From Musa acuminata AAA Group (lineage: Eukaryota; Streptophyta; Magnoliopsida; Zingiberales; Musaceae), in the NCBI RefSeq assembly GCF_036884655.1, contig NC_088342.1:17413001-17477000 (forward strand): DNA of 64,000 nucleotides. Reading direction: 5' to 3'. Shown here one piece after another: positions 54,593 through 64,000 of this stretch. The notes below the pieces were generated by a model that was not told the origin of the DNA, did not search any database, and saw only the letters and a list, made by a program, of their open reading frames with translations. The translations under genes were made by a program, and so were the position numbers. Positions within the stretch are counted from its first letter, which is position 1. Every line of letters begins with the position of its first letter.

Positions 54593-56288
54593 TGTTGAAT
54601 CTTGGATTTTGATGAAGAAGTCAATTGTCATTTGTTATCTAATCTATATGTTGAGATAAGTGTGCATGATTAACTACGATGAAAAAAAGATATGCAATAG
54701 GAGTTGCGCCGGAGTCAAGACAATGATCAAGTTGGGAGTTCAAGAGTTCGACGGAAGTTCGGATAGTCGTCGGAGGTTCTGCGGGAACAAATCTGAGAAG
54801 TCCATGAGCTTGCCAAAGAAGCTCGTCGGAACTCGCCAAGTGGATCGTCGCAAGTCTAGGAGTTTGCCAAAAGTCCGCAGGAGCATCACCGAGGGTTCAT
54901 CGGATGATCGACGGAAGTTCGCCGGAAGCTCGCCCGAAAAAGCGATTGACGCACCGGAGCAAGTTGCAGTAAATGTCTTAGGAAATATTGTAGTTAGCAC
55001 AATGATTAAGTTGGAAATGGGAGGTGATCCCATTAACTTAATCTTGGGGCAATTGGGCCCCTGAAAAACTCAAATTGGGCCGAATGGATCAACCCATTCG
55101 GACCCTGATTTCTGCCAGGCGGTTGAACCGCCCAAGCCAGGCGGTGGCACCGCCTGGGCTTAGTCTCCGAGCGAGATTGGGCGGTGCAACCTCCCCTGAT
55201 AGGAGGTGGCACCGCTTGGGCTCGGTCTCCGAGCTCTGGTTGAGTGGTGCAACCGCCTCAATCAGGCGGTGGCACTGCCTGAGCTCAGTCTTCGAGCTCT
55301 GGCAAGAGGAGCAACCACCCCTGATAGGAGGTGGCACCGCCTAGAGGCTCAATCTTCGAGCTCTGCCAGGCGGTGCAACCGCCTCAATCAGGCGGTGCAA
55401 CTGCTAGATCCCAGAATTTCGGGAATTGATAATTTTGAGCTCCAAATTCAAACTGGGTTGGGGCCTATAAATACCCCACCCTTTCAGCACTGAAAGGGCA
55501 CCCGGAAACCACCGAAATTCTGATTTTACTTTGTGATTTTTAGAGCTCAAAAGTGTTGTATGAGTTGAAAGTTCTTCTTCCTCTTTTCTTCCAAGTTCTA
55601 ATCTGTTAAGAGAGGAAAGGAAATTCTGTAAGGGTTGTCTCCTAAGCCCGTCAAAATGAGTGAAATTAAAAAAGGGTGGTTGGCCGTCACCTATTGAAGG
55701 AAAGCCTCTAGTTGACGTCGATGACCTCGTCGATGGAGGAAGCCAAAAGTGGAGTAGGTCAAGATTGACCGAACCACTTTAAATCTCAGTTTGCATTTAC
55801 TTTGAGCATATTATCTTTACTACAAACCTCCTCAAAAGCTTACTGCTTTCTGCGCATATACGATTGGATTTCAAGCTTTGCACTTTCCAAATCGGCGTTT
55901 AGACGTAAATCAATTTTATCGTACGATCATCATATTTCAATTTGCGCTTACGTTTTGATTTCTATCATAACTGCAAACTGCCTTTACATCCTTGCTTTAA
56001 CTGCATCTCGCTTAATCAAGTGATTTACGAATCAGCATATAGACATAAATCAGTTTTTTCGTACGAATATCATATTTCAATTTGCGCCTACTATCTGATT
56101 TGAACCATAACTGCAAACTGCATTTATATCTTTGCTGCATCTCACTTAATCAAAAGTTAAAGTGATTTACGAATCGGCTTTCTTACTGAAATCACTTTTA
56201 TCGAACGAACTTTTTTTTTTAATCGTAGAAGGTTTTCCACTGCACTAATTCACCCCCCCCCCCCCTCTTAGTGCTCTTGATCCTAACA
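54593..56288 (+). repeat. E4 3' LTR
   Basis: At 1,696 bp it has the same layout as the 5' LTR, including the ~140-bp U5 duplication (TTTAGACGTA at 55,898; ATAGACATA at about 56,039), so that duplication predates insertion. It is followed by the GTGTC target duplication. Confidence 0.92.
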
Positions 56289-56417
56289 GTGTCAGTGTCA
56301 GACTAACACTAGCGGTGGTACCGCCCAGCATAGGCGGTGGTATTGCCCGAACCTAGGAAACCTGGGATAAAATATTTTTAGGCTCCAAGTTTGAATCAAC
56401 TTGAGGCCTATAAATAC
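56289..56417 (+). repeat. E5 3' LTR, second piece, truncated
   Basis: This continues the E5 LTR after E4 (palindromes, then TTGAGGCCTATAAATACCTC). At the TATA box it runs into reverse LTR sequence (TTTACAGCACTTTC, as in M1 near 8,711). Confidence 0.83.
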
Positions 56418-57365
56418 CTCTTTACAGCACTTTCTCCTTTTCACGGGTTTAGGAGATAACCCTTACAAGCCTCATACCTCTTCTTGGATGATTATAAAGC
56501 TAAAGAGAGGGAGGAGGAGGATTCTTCTCACTTGTACAACACTTTTAATACCTCAACACTTAGAATTTTTGCATACTTTGATTGCACTTTTGTTACATTT
56601 TCATGCAAAAAAGGGTGGGGTATTTATAGGCCCCAATGGCTTCAAAATTAGAGCCAAAAAGTGTCTAATCCTGGATTTCTAGGGTATTAGCGATACCACC
56701 ACCAATACTGGGCGATACCATCCCCTATCACTCTAACACTAGGCGGTACCACCGCTTGACAAAACTAGGAGATCGAGGTCTGGCGGTACCACCACCCAGA
56801 CCACTTGGGAGATTGAGTCCCAAGTGGTGCCACTGCCAAACAAGGTCCAGCAACCTGGTTGGGCCTTGAGTCCAGGCCAAACCAATCCAATTATGGGCCT
56901 AGTTGGCCCCTAACAGAATTAGTGGGATTACCTCCCAAATCTAACCCTAATTGCATGCTAACTATGATTCTTAAAACATATACTAAGTAAATCAAGTCCG
57001 GTTAGTCTAGGTTTCTTCTAGTGAGCTTTCGACGATCTTCTGACGAACTTCTAACGATCTCTCGGTAATGTTCCAGTAGACTCCCGGTAAGCTCCTGGAC
57101 TTTAAGATGATCTTCTTGGGGAGTTCCGACGAGCTTCTTTGGCAAGTTCTTGGACTTCTCGGCCAATTCCGGCAAAACTTCCGACGAATGTCCGGACTTC
57201 CGATGAACTCTCAAACTCCCAACGAAATCTCGATCTTAACTCCGGCACTTCGTTTTGCTTTATGCCTTGATTGCTAGCGTAGTTAATCCTGCACACTTTT
57301 TTTAACATATAGATTTGATCAAATATTTACCAATTGATTTTATCATTAAAATTTGAGATTCAACA
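56418..57365 (-). repeat. M2 3' LTR (reverse), truncated at its inner R/U5 side
   Basis: The reverse LTR runs from the R region to the outer end GATTCAACA at 57365. It includes a reverse TATA box near 56,620, palindromes at 56,695-56,830 and the reverse GTCGGAAG module. To its right lies a reverse polypurine tract, so this is the 3' LTR of a minus-strand element extending rightward. Its U5 part is missing at the junction with E5. Confidence 0.85.
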
Positions 57366-58495
57366 ATCTCCCCCTTTTTTATGATGACAATCAATTGATG
57401 ATGGAGTTAACCTTTACTCCTCCTATCTATATGCCATACTTGAGAAAAGACACTCTTGAATTCAAGGCCTTTGAATTCAAGCATCAAACCGATAATTTAT
57501 ATTCATTTAAACTTATCAACATGCACATCCTGATACTTATCATGATTTATCAATTCAACATACGATACCACGTATTTATCAATAAAAATGATGTACATGC
57601 ATGACATCCATTTTTAAGTCCAATAATGATAGACAATCATCATTTTTCGAATATGACATTTAGAAATATGATAATTCACAATAAAATATGACAATTCATC
57701 ATTCCGAGATATGATATCAATTATAAATAGCATGATAAATTCGATACCTCATCATAATGATAGACATTTATCATAAAATCATGCATAATTTTAAGAATAA
57801 AAAATTTCAAGTATCCATACCACATTACGATAGAAATCAATCATATATTTTGATATTTTTCATGTATTTGACAAAACTAGTCATATTTCAAGCATTCACA
57901 ATCCATTCAAGCATTTATGATATGATTCGTTTTTCACATTGTCACTAATTTGTTACATTTCTCCCCCTTTGTCATCAACAAAAAGGAAATCATTCAACAA
58001 GGCAAGTGTTTAAAAAAACTATTCAAGTAAGTTCAACACCAATTTATCCAAGTTAGCAAAAATGAGAAGTTAAGCAAAAACTTTGCCTGATAACTACTTT
58101 TAGATAAGCTAACTTTAGATGCACAAAAACCTTTTTGGTTCTTCTTGAGATGTGGAAGTTTCTATCTTCCTTTGTCATAAAAATAAGAAGAAGAGGAAGA
58201 ATGATAAGGAAGGAATTCATCAAGAACCAAATTCATGAAAGGATTTGAACCAAGTCAAATGAAAATAAATGAGTTTCATTGAATCAAGCTTTTAGTTCAA
58301 CAAGGAGAAGGGATTCATAAAAAAGATCAAGATATCCGTACGAAATCAAATCCCCGTTCTTGCAAATTATCATCACATATTAAAAATTCATAAAATTCTT
58401 CTTTCATAAGAAGAATAAGGAAAAATTCATGGGAAATGAGCATCATATGAAGGATAAAAAATCCACGAATGAAATCCATGAGAGATGTATTTGTT
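57366..58495 (-). other. M2 3' spacer (reverse)
   Basis: The reverse polypurine tract ATCTCCCCCTTTTTT adjoins the LTR. A second, TCTCCCCCTTTGTCATCAAC, lies near 57,959. From about 57,940 the sequence parallels positions 35-620 of M1. It breaks off near 58,495, before any pol sequence. No gene is seen. Confidence 0.8.
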
Positions 58496-58830
58496 AATAC
58501 ATGAATTAGATCATAAATCAATTGATTTCATTATCAAAATATGTGATTCAACAATCTCCCCTCTTTTGATTATGATAATCAATTGATGATAGAGTTAACC
58601 TTAACTCCCTCTATCTATATGCCATATCGAAATAAGACAAACTTGAATTCAAAAGGAAAATTAACTTTTGAATTCAAGTGAATCATATTGCATCATATCA
58701 AAATTTCATACATTATGCATCATAGTATCAAATTATCAAAATATAAGATGCACAATTTCAAAACATTACAACTCATCATCACTTCATATATAATACCAAA
58801 AATAAGTCAACATTACTTTGGGCATTTATC
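58496..58830 (-). other. M3 remnant: LTR tip and spacer start (reverse)
   Basis: Positions 58,496-58,553 match only the outer ~58 bases of the family LTR, ending GATTCAACA. Directly after come a reverse polypurine tract (58,554-58,568) and the spacer phrase around TCTATCTATATGCCAT. This is a third minus-strand relative, fused to M2 by a deletion. Similarity fades near 58,830. Confidence 0.72.
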
Positions 58831-59399
58831 ATGAATTAGAATAAAGAAACTAGGTGAATATTATTTGTAATTTATCATCCTGAGTTTTATCTAACCGTTA
58901 GCTACCAAAGTAGCCTGATGAGATGATAGGCTTATGGGATATGAATTACAATAAAGGTTTTGTCATTTATTGGATATTTTAGATTATATTTTATATTTTT
59001 GTATTGGCCTTGCATCCACAAATAAATCATGAAGAGCCTTTATATAAAAGATAACTATTATTCATAATTTCGAATATATGCATATGAATAACCAATAAAT
59101 ATCCAATAACAATAATTGGATTTGCAATCAATAATTCATATGAGATAATTATAAAAGAACTATTATACCAATCAACCTTATTTAATTATGTAAGCCCAGA
59201 ATTAGACTCAATAAAAATTGTTTTAAGGGTAAAATTATAATATTATTGGTAGGACATAAACCTAAATTAAGAGATTCATAAAGGGTAGAACTGTCAAAAG
59301 GATATGGCGAGAAATTTTTAATTTTTGAAGTACATTTATGGAAAGTAAATAAAAGGATAGACTATGAAATTCCTTTATTTTTTAAGGGCAAAAATATCC
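58831..59399. other. Unassigned AT-rich DNA
   Basis: I see no gene, known repeat or clear terminal motif here. The sequence is AT-rich with several ATTCATAATT / AATTATAA phrases. Confidence 0.5.
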
Positions 59400-60015
59400 T
59401 TTTCCAAGAAAAACCCTAATCTTCCGTCGCCTCTACTTGCGATCGTTGCCTCTGCCCACGGGGGCAGCCATTACGCAATGCGGCTACCACCATCTACGAC
59501 TAATGCCCTTCTGTAGGCACCCTCTATAGGCGGGCGCCACCATCTATGTATGAGGGCGGCCGCTAGTGCGACCGTCGACATCACACAAGGTGCAGCAACC
59601 GCCTTCCACATGGTGCAACTACTGCTTTCATACATGGTGCTACCGGCATCTGCATGCGATCGTCGCTTGCACGGCTGTCGACTACACGTGGGTACCATGA
59701 TACGTAGCCACCACGGTGCACGGTTGGCCGCCTGGTGACTACCAATGATCCTCGCCAACACACGGTCGTGATGCATGACTGTGGCAAACACAGCGATGCT
59801 ACACTACTAGCAGATAGTAAATAATAAATCCATCGATCAAACATAAGAAATCGTTTATCGCTACCAATCAAGCGATAGGACAAATCAGATAGAAAAATAG
59901 ATCGATAATACACGATGAATCATTCATGCATCATAAACAAAAATCGATTAACATCTTTTCGCAAGCGAAAGATGCTAACAAATAGATCCAAAAGTATTTG
60001 ATTTGAAAGGACATG
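59400..60015 (-). other. Leader-like region with GC-rich island, next to a primer site
   Basis: Read from the primer site at 60016-60027 leftward, this would be the untranslated start of a Copia-type element's internal region. Positions 59,400-59,800 are clearly richer in G+C than the surroundings and contain loosely repeated ATGGTGC phrases. The longest frame (106 codons on the minus strand, 59471-59791) has no recognisable domain, and I do not call it a gene. AAACCCTAATCTTCC near 59,413 resembles the start of many plant transcripts. Confidence 0.45.
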
Positions 60016-60027
60016 GCTCTGATACCA
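60016..60027 (-). promoter_or_regulatory. Primer binding site of element C2
   Basis: On the minus strand this is the exact TGGTATCAGAGC, two bases inside an LTR that starts (plus strand) TGTTAGTATA at 60030. Confidence 0.88.
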
Positions 60028-60870
60028 ATTGTTAGTATAAAACCTATAATCATGCTATTTGTAATACAAAATGAGTTTCATGCTAAAATTTGAAAGTAAA
60101 TAACAATAGATCTAAACAATATTATGATGTATACCTTTCGTTGCTATTAAGAAAAATAAACTTTATCTGATTTATAGGCGCACCATTGTCAGATTTTAGA
60201 TGTCAATCTGCAAGAAGAACTAGACACTCTTTCTCTCTTCTTATCGTTTCACAGGACCACTATAATTGATGGATTCAGGAACATAAGAATATGAGAGAAG
60301 GAATATCTATAATCTCTCCACTATTGTAACATCCCTCATTTCTGAATTTTCGTATAAGTTTCTAGTTGTAATGTAAGTATCTATTTTAAATTTGATAAAA
60401 GAGCCAAAGTATGAATCTGAGAACTAATTCATAATATTTGGGGGATTTGTTCAAAAAAAAAATCTGAGGACCTATATGCAAACCCTATGGACGTAATCGT
60501 AAATATAATAATACAAGGACTAAACCGTAAAATGCACAAAATTACAAATCCCACTGAGAAAGAAAGAAAGAAGAAGAGAAAAAAAAAAGGGGGAAGAAGA
60601 AGAAGAAAAAATTTAGGGCTTTAAGGTTTCTTGCTCAAATCTTCTCATTTAGGGTCATAATTCTCAAAGGCAAATATTCTAATCCCATCCTACAGAATTA
60701 TTAGTCTTTGATCTCATATTTATTCTGAATTATTCGAAAGATTTTAGCCTAGAACTTGATATTTCTCTTGTTAGATACAAAAAATCATAGATCTGAAATT
60801 TTTCGGTAAACTGACCCCTTTACATTGTTTCAGCCATAATTTTTAGCACCAAATGTGGATTTAGACAGGA

Positions 60871-61300
60871 CCTTGTTCATTGAAAATAGACTCTTATACC
60901 TTTCTTTTGACACTGATTTTGAAAATTTTGGACACCGAATACTTACTCAAACGTCTGTTTCAAATGAGCCTACGGATACTGCAAAATAGGGATCAAAATT
61001 TCTGACTTTTCGATACTAAAATGCCTATAAGTCTCTGTTGGAAATTCTGAATTGTACCAAACTGATTTCATTTGAAACTAGACTTGTAAACCTTTCTTTT
61101 GATATATACATTGAAAATTTTGGAATTCAAATGCCTATTCTTCTATCTATTGATTCCGCTCTATGGATTCTGCAAAACAATGATTTAGTTTTGGACCTTT
61201 GGTCACTAAATCAATGGTAACTCCTTGTTGGAAACCTTGATTCATATAAAACTTATTTCATCAAAAAATAGATTGATATATCTTTCGACAGTAGCTTTCT
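60871..61300 (+). repeat. Diverged ~190-bp tandem repeats in the long solo LTR
   Basis: Two fuller units and one partial share, in order, TTCATT(T)GAAA.TAGACT, CCTTTCTTTTGA, TTGAAAATTTTGGA, ATGCCTA or similar, GGAT(A/T)CTGCAAAA and TGTTGGAAA. The third unit starts near 61,257. Confidence 0.65.
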
Positions 61301-62146
61301 TAAGGGTATTGGAGCATAATTGATAATCTGAAGTATTTGTTCTATGTGCCTCTTGAATTCTGTCAGAAATCGAGCTTTGGTCGATTTCGCGTATTCTGTT
61401 TCATTCGTTCGGAAATAGATTCCATTCAATCCCCTTCGCTCAATTGAGGCTTATGTTAGTGCTTGAATTCTGGTTTGCTCTTGTCTGTAAATTATTTACA
61501 TTCTTGAAACATCTTGTGTAACGTTTATGCTATATCGCATTGACTCATATAGGCACATGTATATCCCATTGTTCCGCATTTGCTTTTGATATGTGCCTAT
61601 TCTAGTTTCATTCCTTGGATATTGAATTTATCTAACCTTCTTATTTGAATTGAGCTATATATGATTGCTTGGAATTCGTGTATACTCTTGCTTTCATTTC
61701 ATTCCAAATCTGAATACATTTGTGAGAGATTGTTGCTTGCATCGTATTGACTCGTAAAGGCACATGTACATTTTGTTGTTCCGCGTGTGCTTCCGATATA
61801 TGCTATTTATTGTTCATACTGCCCTTTTGTACTCTGGTGTTGTGGGATAATGTGAACCTTTGTCAGAAATGGTAAAGGGAGTTATGCATAGAGCCTGCGA
61901 TGCTCTGCCGGCCCCCTCTGACTTTACCTAGACGTGGGTGGATGGAGCTCCCAGACGTGGGAGACTTCTGTCTAGTGGTCATTCAGAAATTGATGAATCA
62001 CATTCTGTTTGTGGTCCCACTACACCTTCTGTATGTTTGATATGATATATAGAGCTTTGGTTATGTGTTTCTATACATGCTTTGGATAAGAATGATATGA
62101 ATGCAACATCAAATACGACGTTTGAGCTTTTGTTTGGTATTTGTTA

Positions 62147-62400
62147 TTGATATGCTCCGAAATGTTCCATACACCATTGATATGCTCCGGAACATTTCAT
62201 ACGCCATTGATAAGCTCCGAAACATTTCTTTTGTTATTTATATGCTCCGAAATGTTTCATTCATTGTTGATATGCTTCGAAATGTTCCATACGCCGTTGA
62301 TATGCTCCGGAACATTTCATACGCCATTGATAAGCTCCGAAATACTTCATTTGTTATTGATATGCTCCAAAACGTTTCATTCATTGCTGATATACTCCAA
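62147..62400 (+). repeat. 30-bp minisatellite with 120-bp higher-order period
   Basis: Eight units of about 30 bp, each with GATATGCTCCGAAA or a near variant, run head to tail. In the frame open from 62,101 to 62,487 each unit encodes ten residues (MLRNVPYTID and variants). Units 1-4 and 5-8 correspond pairwise: units 2 and 6 both give MLRNISYAID, and 3 and 7 begin KLRN. So a four-unit block was duplicated. The reading frame is a consequence of the 30-bp period, with no sign of a real protein. Confidence 0.88.
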
Positions 62401-63473
62401 TTATTCTATGCCCCATCTATTGTGAACCAAATATGTTTGATTAAAATGTCATTTGTGATTTTGCACCTAATGATATTACGTCTATGAATTCTTATATTCT
62501 GCCTTGCATTTTGAAACTTTATCTCTTTGGAAATTGTCCTCTTTTGACATGGATATGTTAGTCACTTGCTGAGCTTTATATGCACACCCCGTTGTTTTAT
62601 AAATTTTTCAGGATAGCTTGTCGCTTGCTTAAATGTTAAGATTGGGCTGAGGTAGTGGAAAGCTAAAAGATTTTGGGCAGATCTTTATTAGTATATATGT
62701 TTTTGTTGTATAAGCACACTCTGTATCTAATGAAATGTTGATGATGAATCTAAACTTGTGGATATTGTATAAGTTTAAAGAACCTCTCATGTTTAGGATT
62801 CTGGAATGTTAAGTTTAATTCGTGTAACGATATGAACTTTGGTAAACGTTGGTTTTGTGACTGTACAGACTCCCACACTTGTGAATTTATGTTGTGGTTA
62901 TTATTTTGGTGAGTTGGGTTCAGATTTTATGAATCATCGAGTGATGTGTTGTATGTTTATGAACTGCACAGGGTTTATAAATTTGTAGATTATAGAGGTG
63001 AAATTTTGATCTGAATGTTTTCTTAGTGACCTCAAATGTTAGTTTGGATCCTGGATTGATTTGTTTTCTTGAATTATAATATTATCGATATTTTGAGGGG
63101 CGTGACAACTGTGTCACGTGAGAGAAGAACTATAATCTCTCCACTATGTCATACACTCATATACTGTTATGTTCTCATGATGTGTCCTTAGGAGGTCTTG
63201 TGTATTTATAGGCAAAAGCATAGGGTCTAGGATAAGTAATTAGGAGAGTTCCTCCCATCAAAGACATCTCCTAATGAATCTTACCTTAATTGAATTTCTT
63301 TTCTATTAGTCAACAATTATAATCAGAATCCAATCATATCTATAATATATTTTATCTAATTAAATAAAACCATATAATCTAATAAATAAATCTAATTCTT
63401 TTATGTGATCAGAAGTACGTTTTTGTTGGGAAAAAAAAAAGTTCAAAGTTCATGCAGAACTAGAATGAGGCAC

Positions 63474-63479
63474 TTTATT
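63474..63479 (-). terminator. Polyadenylation signal of the right-hand host gene
   Basis: AATAAA on the minus strand lies about 165 bases downstream of the stop codon at 63644-63646, within a plausible 3' untranslated region. The adjoining poly(A)-like run on the plus strand (63,431-63,440) is the wrong strand for a tail and is not used as evidence. Confidence 0.55.
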
Positions 63480-63643
63480 GATGGGATCATAGTCATACAC
63501 TTCATAGTTACATATGTAAACTTGTACAACTTTCATAGTGGGCATCGTGTAGCATGTCATATGGAACGATCTACTTCATATCTTCTGTTCTCGCTTCTGC
63601 TATTACTTCATGGAGCACCCTTCAAGAGTTGTTGCAGATAACC

Positions 63644-64000
63644 CTAGTGATCTGGAGGAGGTGTATGCAGCCTGTTCCAAGATTCCAGATCAATGGAATG
63701 ATGATAATTGATGCCATTTCCATGGTACTCACTTCCGCTATCATCCTTACTTTCACCAATGGAGTTTCCTAGTTGATCGACAGCCTTACTTGCTCCCTCT
63801 TCCTTAACATTGGCTGATTCACTGAAGCTGGTTGGTCTTACACCATTTTGGTTCTCCACTAGCTGGTGCCTGTTTGCAGAAGTCATACTCCTCAGCTGGT
63901 GATGCATGAGAACTTCACTCATATCAAGCTTTATCTTGCGGTGATTGAGATCTGCGGAGGATAACCCGATGGTGGAATTTGCAGGTATGAGCAGAATTAT
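63644..64000 (-). CDS. 3' end of a probable host gene (partial, unidentified)
   Basis: The minus-strand frame is open from the right edge to TAG at 63644-63646, about 118 codons. Composition differs from the retrotransposons: serine, asparagine and glutamate rich, hydrophilic (SSADLNHRKIKLDMSEV, then SESANVKEEGASKAVDQ), ending LHTPPPDH. No transposon motif is present and an AATAAA signal follows downstream. This fits the disordered C-terminus of a host regulatory protein, but I do not recognise the family. The frame continues upstream of the internal ATG at 63,920-63,922, so that ATG is probably not the start. No splice acceptor can be placed within the window. Confidence 0.6.
   Translation of the reverse strand: MILLIPANSTIGLSSADLNHRKIKLDMSEVLMHHQLRSMTSANRHQLVENQNGVRPTSFSESANVKEEGASKAVDQLGNSIGESKDDSGSEYHGNGINYHHSIDLESWNRLHTPPPDH

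Larger units (their letters stand above)
47786..56288 (+). mobile_element. E4: Copia derivative with pol replaced by a foreign reading frame
   Basis: E4 is flanked by GTGTC on both sides (47781-47785, 56289-56293) and has two LTRs of equal length (1,696 bp). In order: 5' LTR, primer site 49484, gag with two zinc knuckles, a degraded start of protease, an unrelated segment with a 369-codon frame (51989-53098), the last ~45 codons of RNase H ending at 53505, a spacer with polypurine tracts and the 3' LTR. Integrase and RT are absent, so it needed helper enzymes to move. The LTRs differ visibly over the first 200 bases (roughly 14 changes), so it is not recent. Confidence 0.92.
41419..56417 (+). 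mobile_element. E5: second pol-less, gag-only Copia derivative (rearranged)
   Basis: E5 starts TATTGAATCT at 41419 inside the M1 LTR. Its parts are a truncated 5' LTR (to about 42,504), a gag fragment, a long spacer split by a reverse solo LTR, and a 3' LTR (46760-47785 plus 56289-56417) split by E4. The 3' LTR is cut off at its TATA region by fusion to a reverse LTR, so no right target duplication can be found. Gag ends at the same point as in E3 (TPLIYFEIT against IPLIYFDIT) and the same type of spacer follows. This shows that E3 and E5 belong to one pol-less lineage. Confidence 0.82.
60325..63107 (+). mobile_element. Long solo LTR, probably Ty3/gypsy (Tekay/Del-like)
   Basis: This 2,783-bp block begins TGTAACATCCC and ends GGGGCGTGACA. 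It is flanked by ACTAT (60320-60324) and ACTGT (63108-63112), a 5-bp duplication with one change. Such termini and length are common for Tekay/Del chromovirus LTRs; that is recollection, not a search. It contains diverged ~180-bp repeats (about 60,871-61,300), a diverged direct repeat around 61,441-61,830 and a minisatellite (62,147-62,400). There is no internal region or primer site. Confidence 0.75.
60030..63400 (-). mobile_element. C2: 5' LTR of another Copia-type element, split; right end uncertain
   Basis: The LTR has two parts, 60030-60324 and 63108 to about 63,400. A reverse TATA box (TATTTATAGG) lies near 63,213. The left end is fixed by TGTTAGTATA and the primer site. The right end is not certain because no second copy is in the window. 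Two phrases 'gagagaa...tataatctctccactat' (60,292-60,324 and 63,120-63,149) are a short tandem duplication within the LTR. The internal region, leftward of 60,016, shows no coding. Confidence 0.65.

Noticed and set aside
59471..59913. Minus-strand frames of 106 and 110 codons as genes
   Set aside because: They overlap each other in different frames, have odd composition and no domain, and sit in a leader-like region beside a primer site.
62147..62400. CRISPR-like direct repeats
   Set aside because: Units are directly adjacent without unique spacers, in a plant LTR; it is a minisatellite.
62101..62487. Repeat protein with ten-residue MLRN units
   Set aside because: The 30-bp period keeps the frame open by itself. 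A second plus-strand frame (62141-62425) is open over the same DNA, and the region is inside an LTR.

Overview
The window is nuclear DNA of a flowering plant, almost certainly from a retrotransposon-rich intergenic region. The evidence is a stack of plant-type LTR retrotransposons with initiator-tRNA-Met primer sites, Copia polyproteins of the SIRE/Maximus kind, a Reina-like Ty3/gypsy element, and only one piece of probable host gene at the far right. The species cannot be read from the sequence. A monocot, perhaps Zingiberales, is a weak guess from general recollection of such repeats.

One Copia family dominates positions 1-58,830. Its LTRs begin TGTTGAATCT (or TATTGAATCT) and end CCTAACA. 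They carry arrays of a near-palindromic GGCGGTGGCACCGCC / GGTGGTACCACC motif upstream of a TATAAATA box, and are followed by TGGTATCAGAGC. Reading 5-bp target duplications (TSDs) resolves the nesting. M1 (minus strand; 1-9095, then LTR pieces at 35596-35638 and 40915-41418) is the outermost element. It was hit by two solo LTRs (1396-2899, 5880-7222), a small tRNA-like retroposon (7532-7627), element X (9096-35595, TSD GGTAC), a Reina-like gypsy element (35639-40914) and element E5 (from 41419). X contains a solo LTR (9187-12173, TSD CGATA), which itself contains a solo LTR of another family (9569-11169). X also contains E2 (14825-29725, TSD CGCTT), and E2 contains E3 (16100-23131, TSD CATAT). 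E5 contains a reverse solo LTR (43314-44868) and E4 (47786-56288, TSD GTGTC). LTR divergence judged by eye agrees with the order: about 1% for E3, several percent for its host E2.

Three structural classes of the family coexist. M1, X and E2 have the full gag-PR-INT-RT-RNase H order, all decayed. E3 and E5 are pol-less: a shortened gag ends at the same place in both and is followed by a ~3.5 kb AT-rich spacer. E4 keeps gag and the last codons of RNase H, but the rest of pol is replaced by a segment with a 369-codon unrelated reading frame, broken by two in-frame stops, that resembles the 'putative plant transposon protein' family. Only E3 gag is an intact reading frame. Proteins for moving E3, E4 and E5 would have to come from full-length relatives elsewhere.

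Positions 56,418-58,830 are remnants of two more minus-strand relatives. From 58,831 the content changes: unassigned AT-rich DNA, a GC-rich island, a minus-strand Copia-type LTR of another family with its primer site (from 60030), and inside it a 2.8 kb probable gypsy solo LTR (60325-63107) carrying a 30-bp/120-bp hierarchical minisatellite. The last ~360 bases (63644-64000, minus) look like the 3' end of a host gene, with a polyadenylation signal at 63474-63479.
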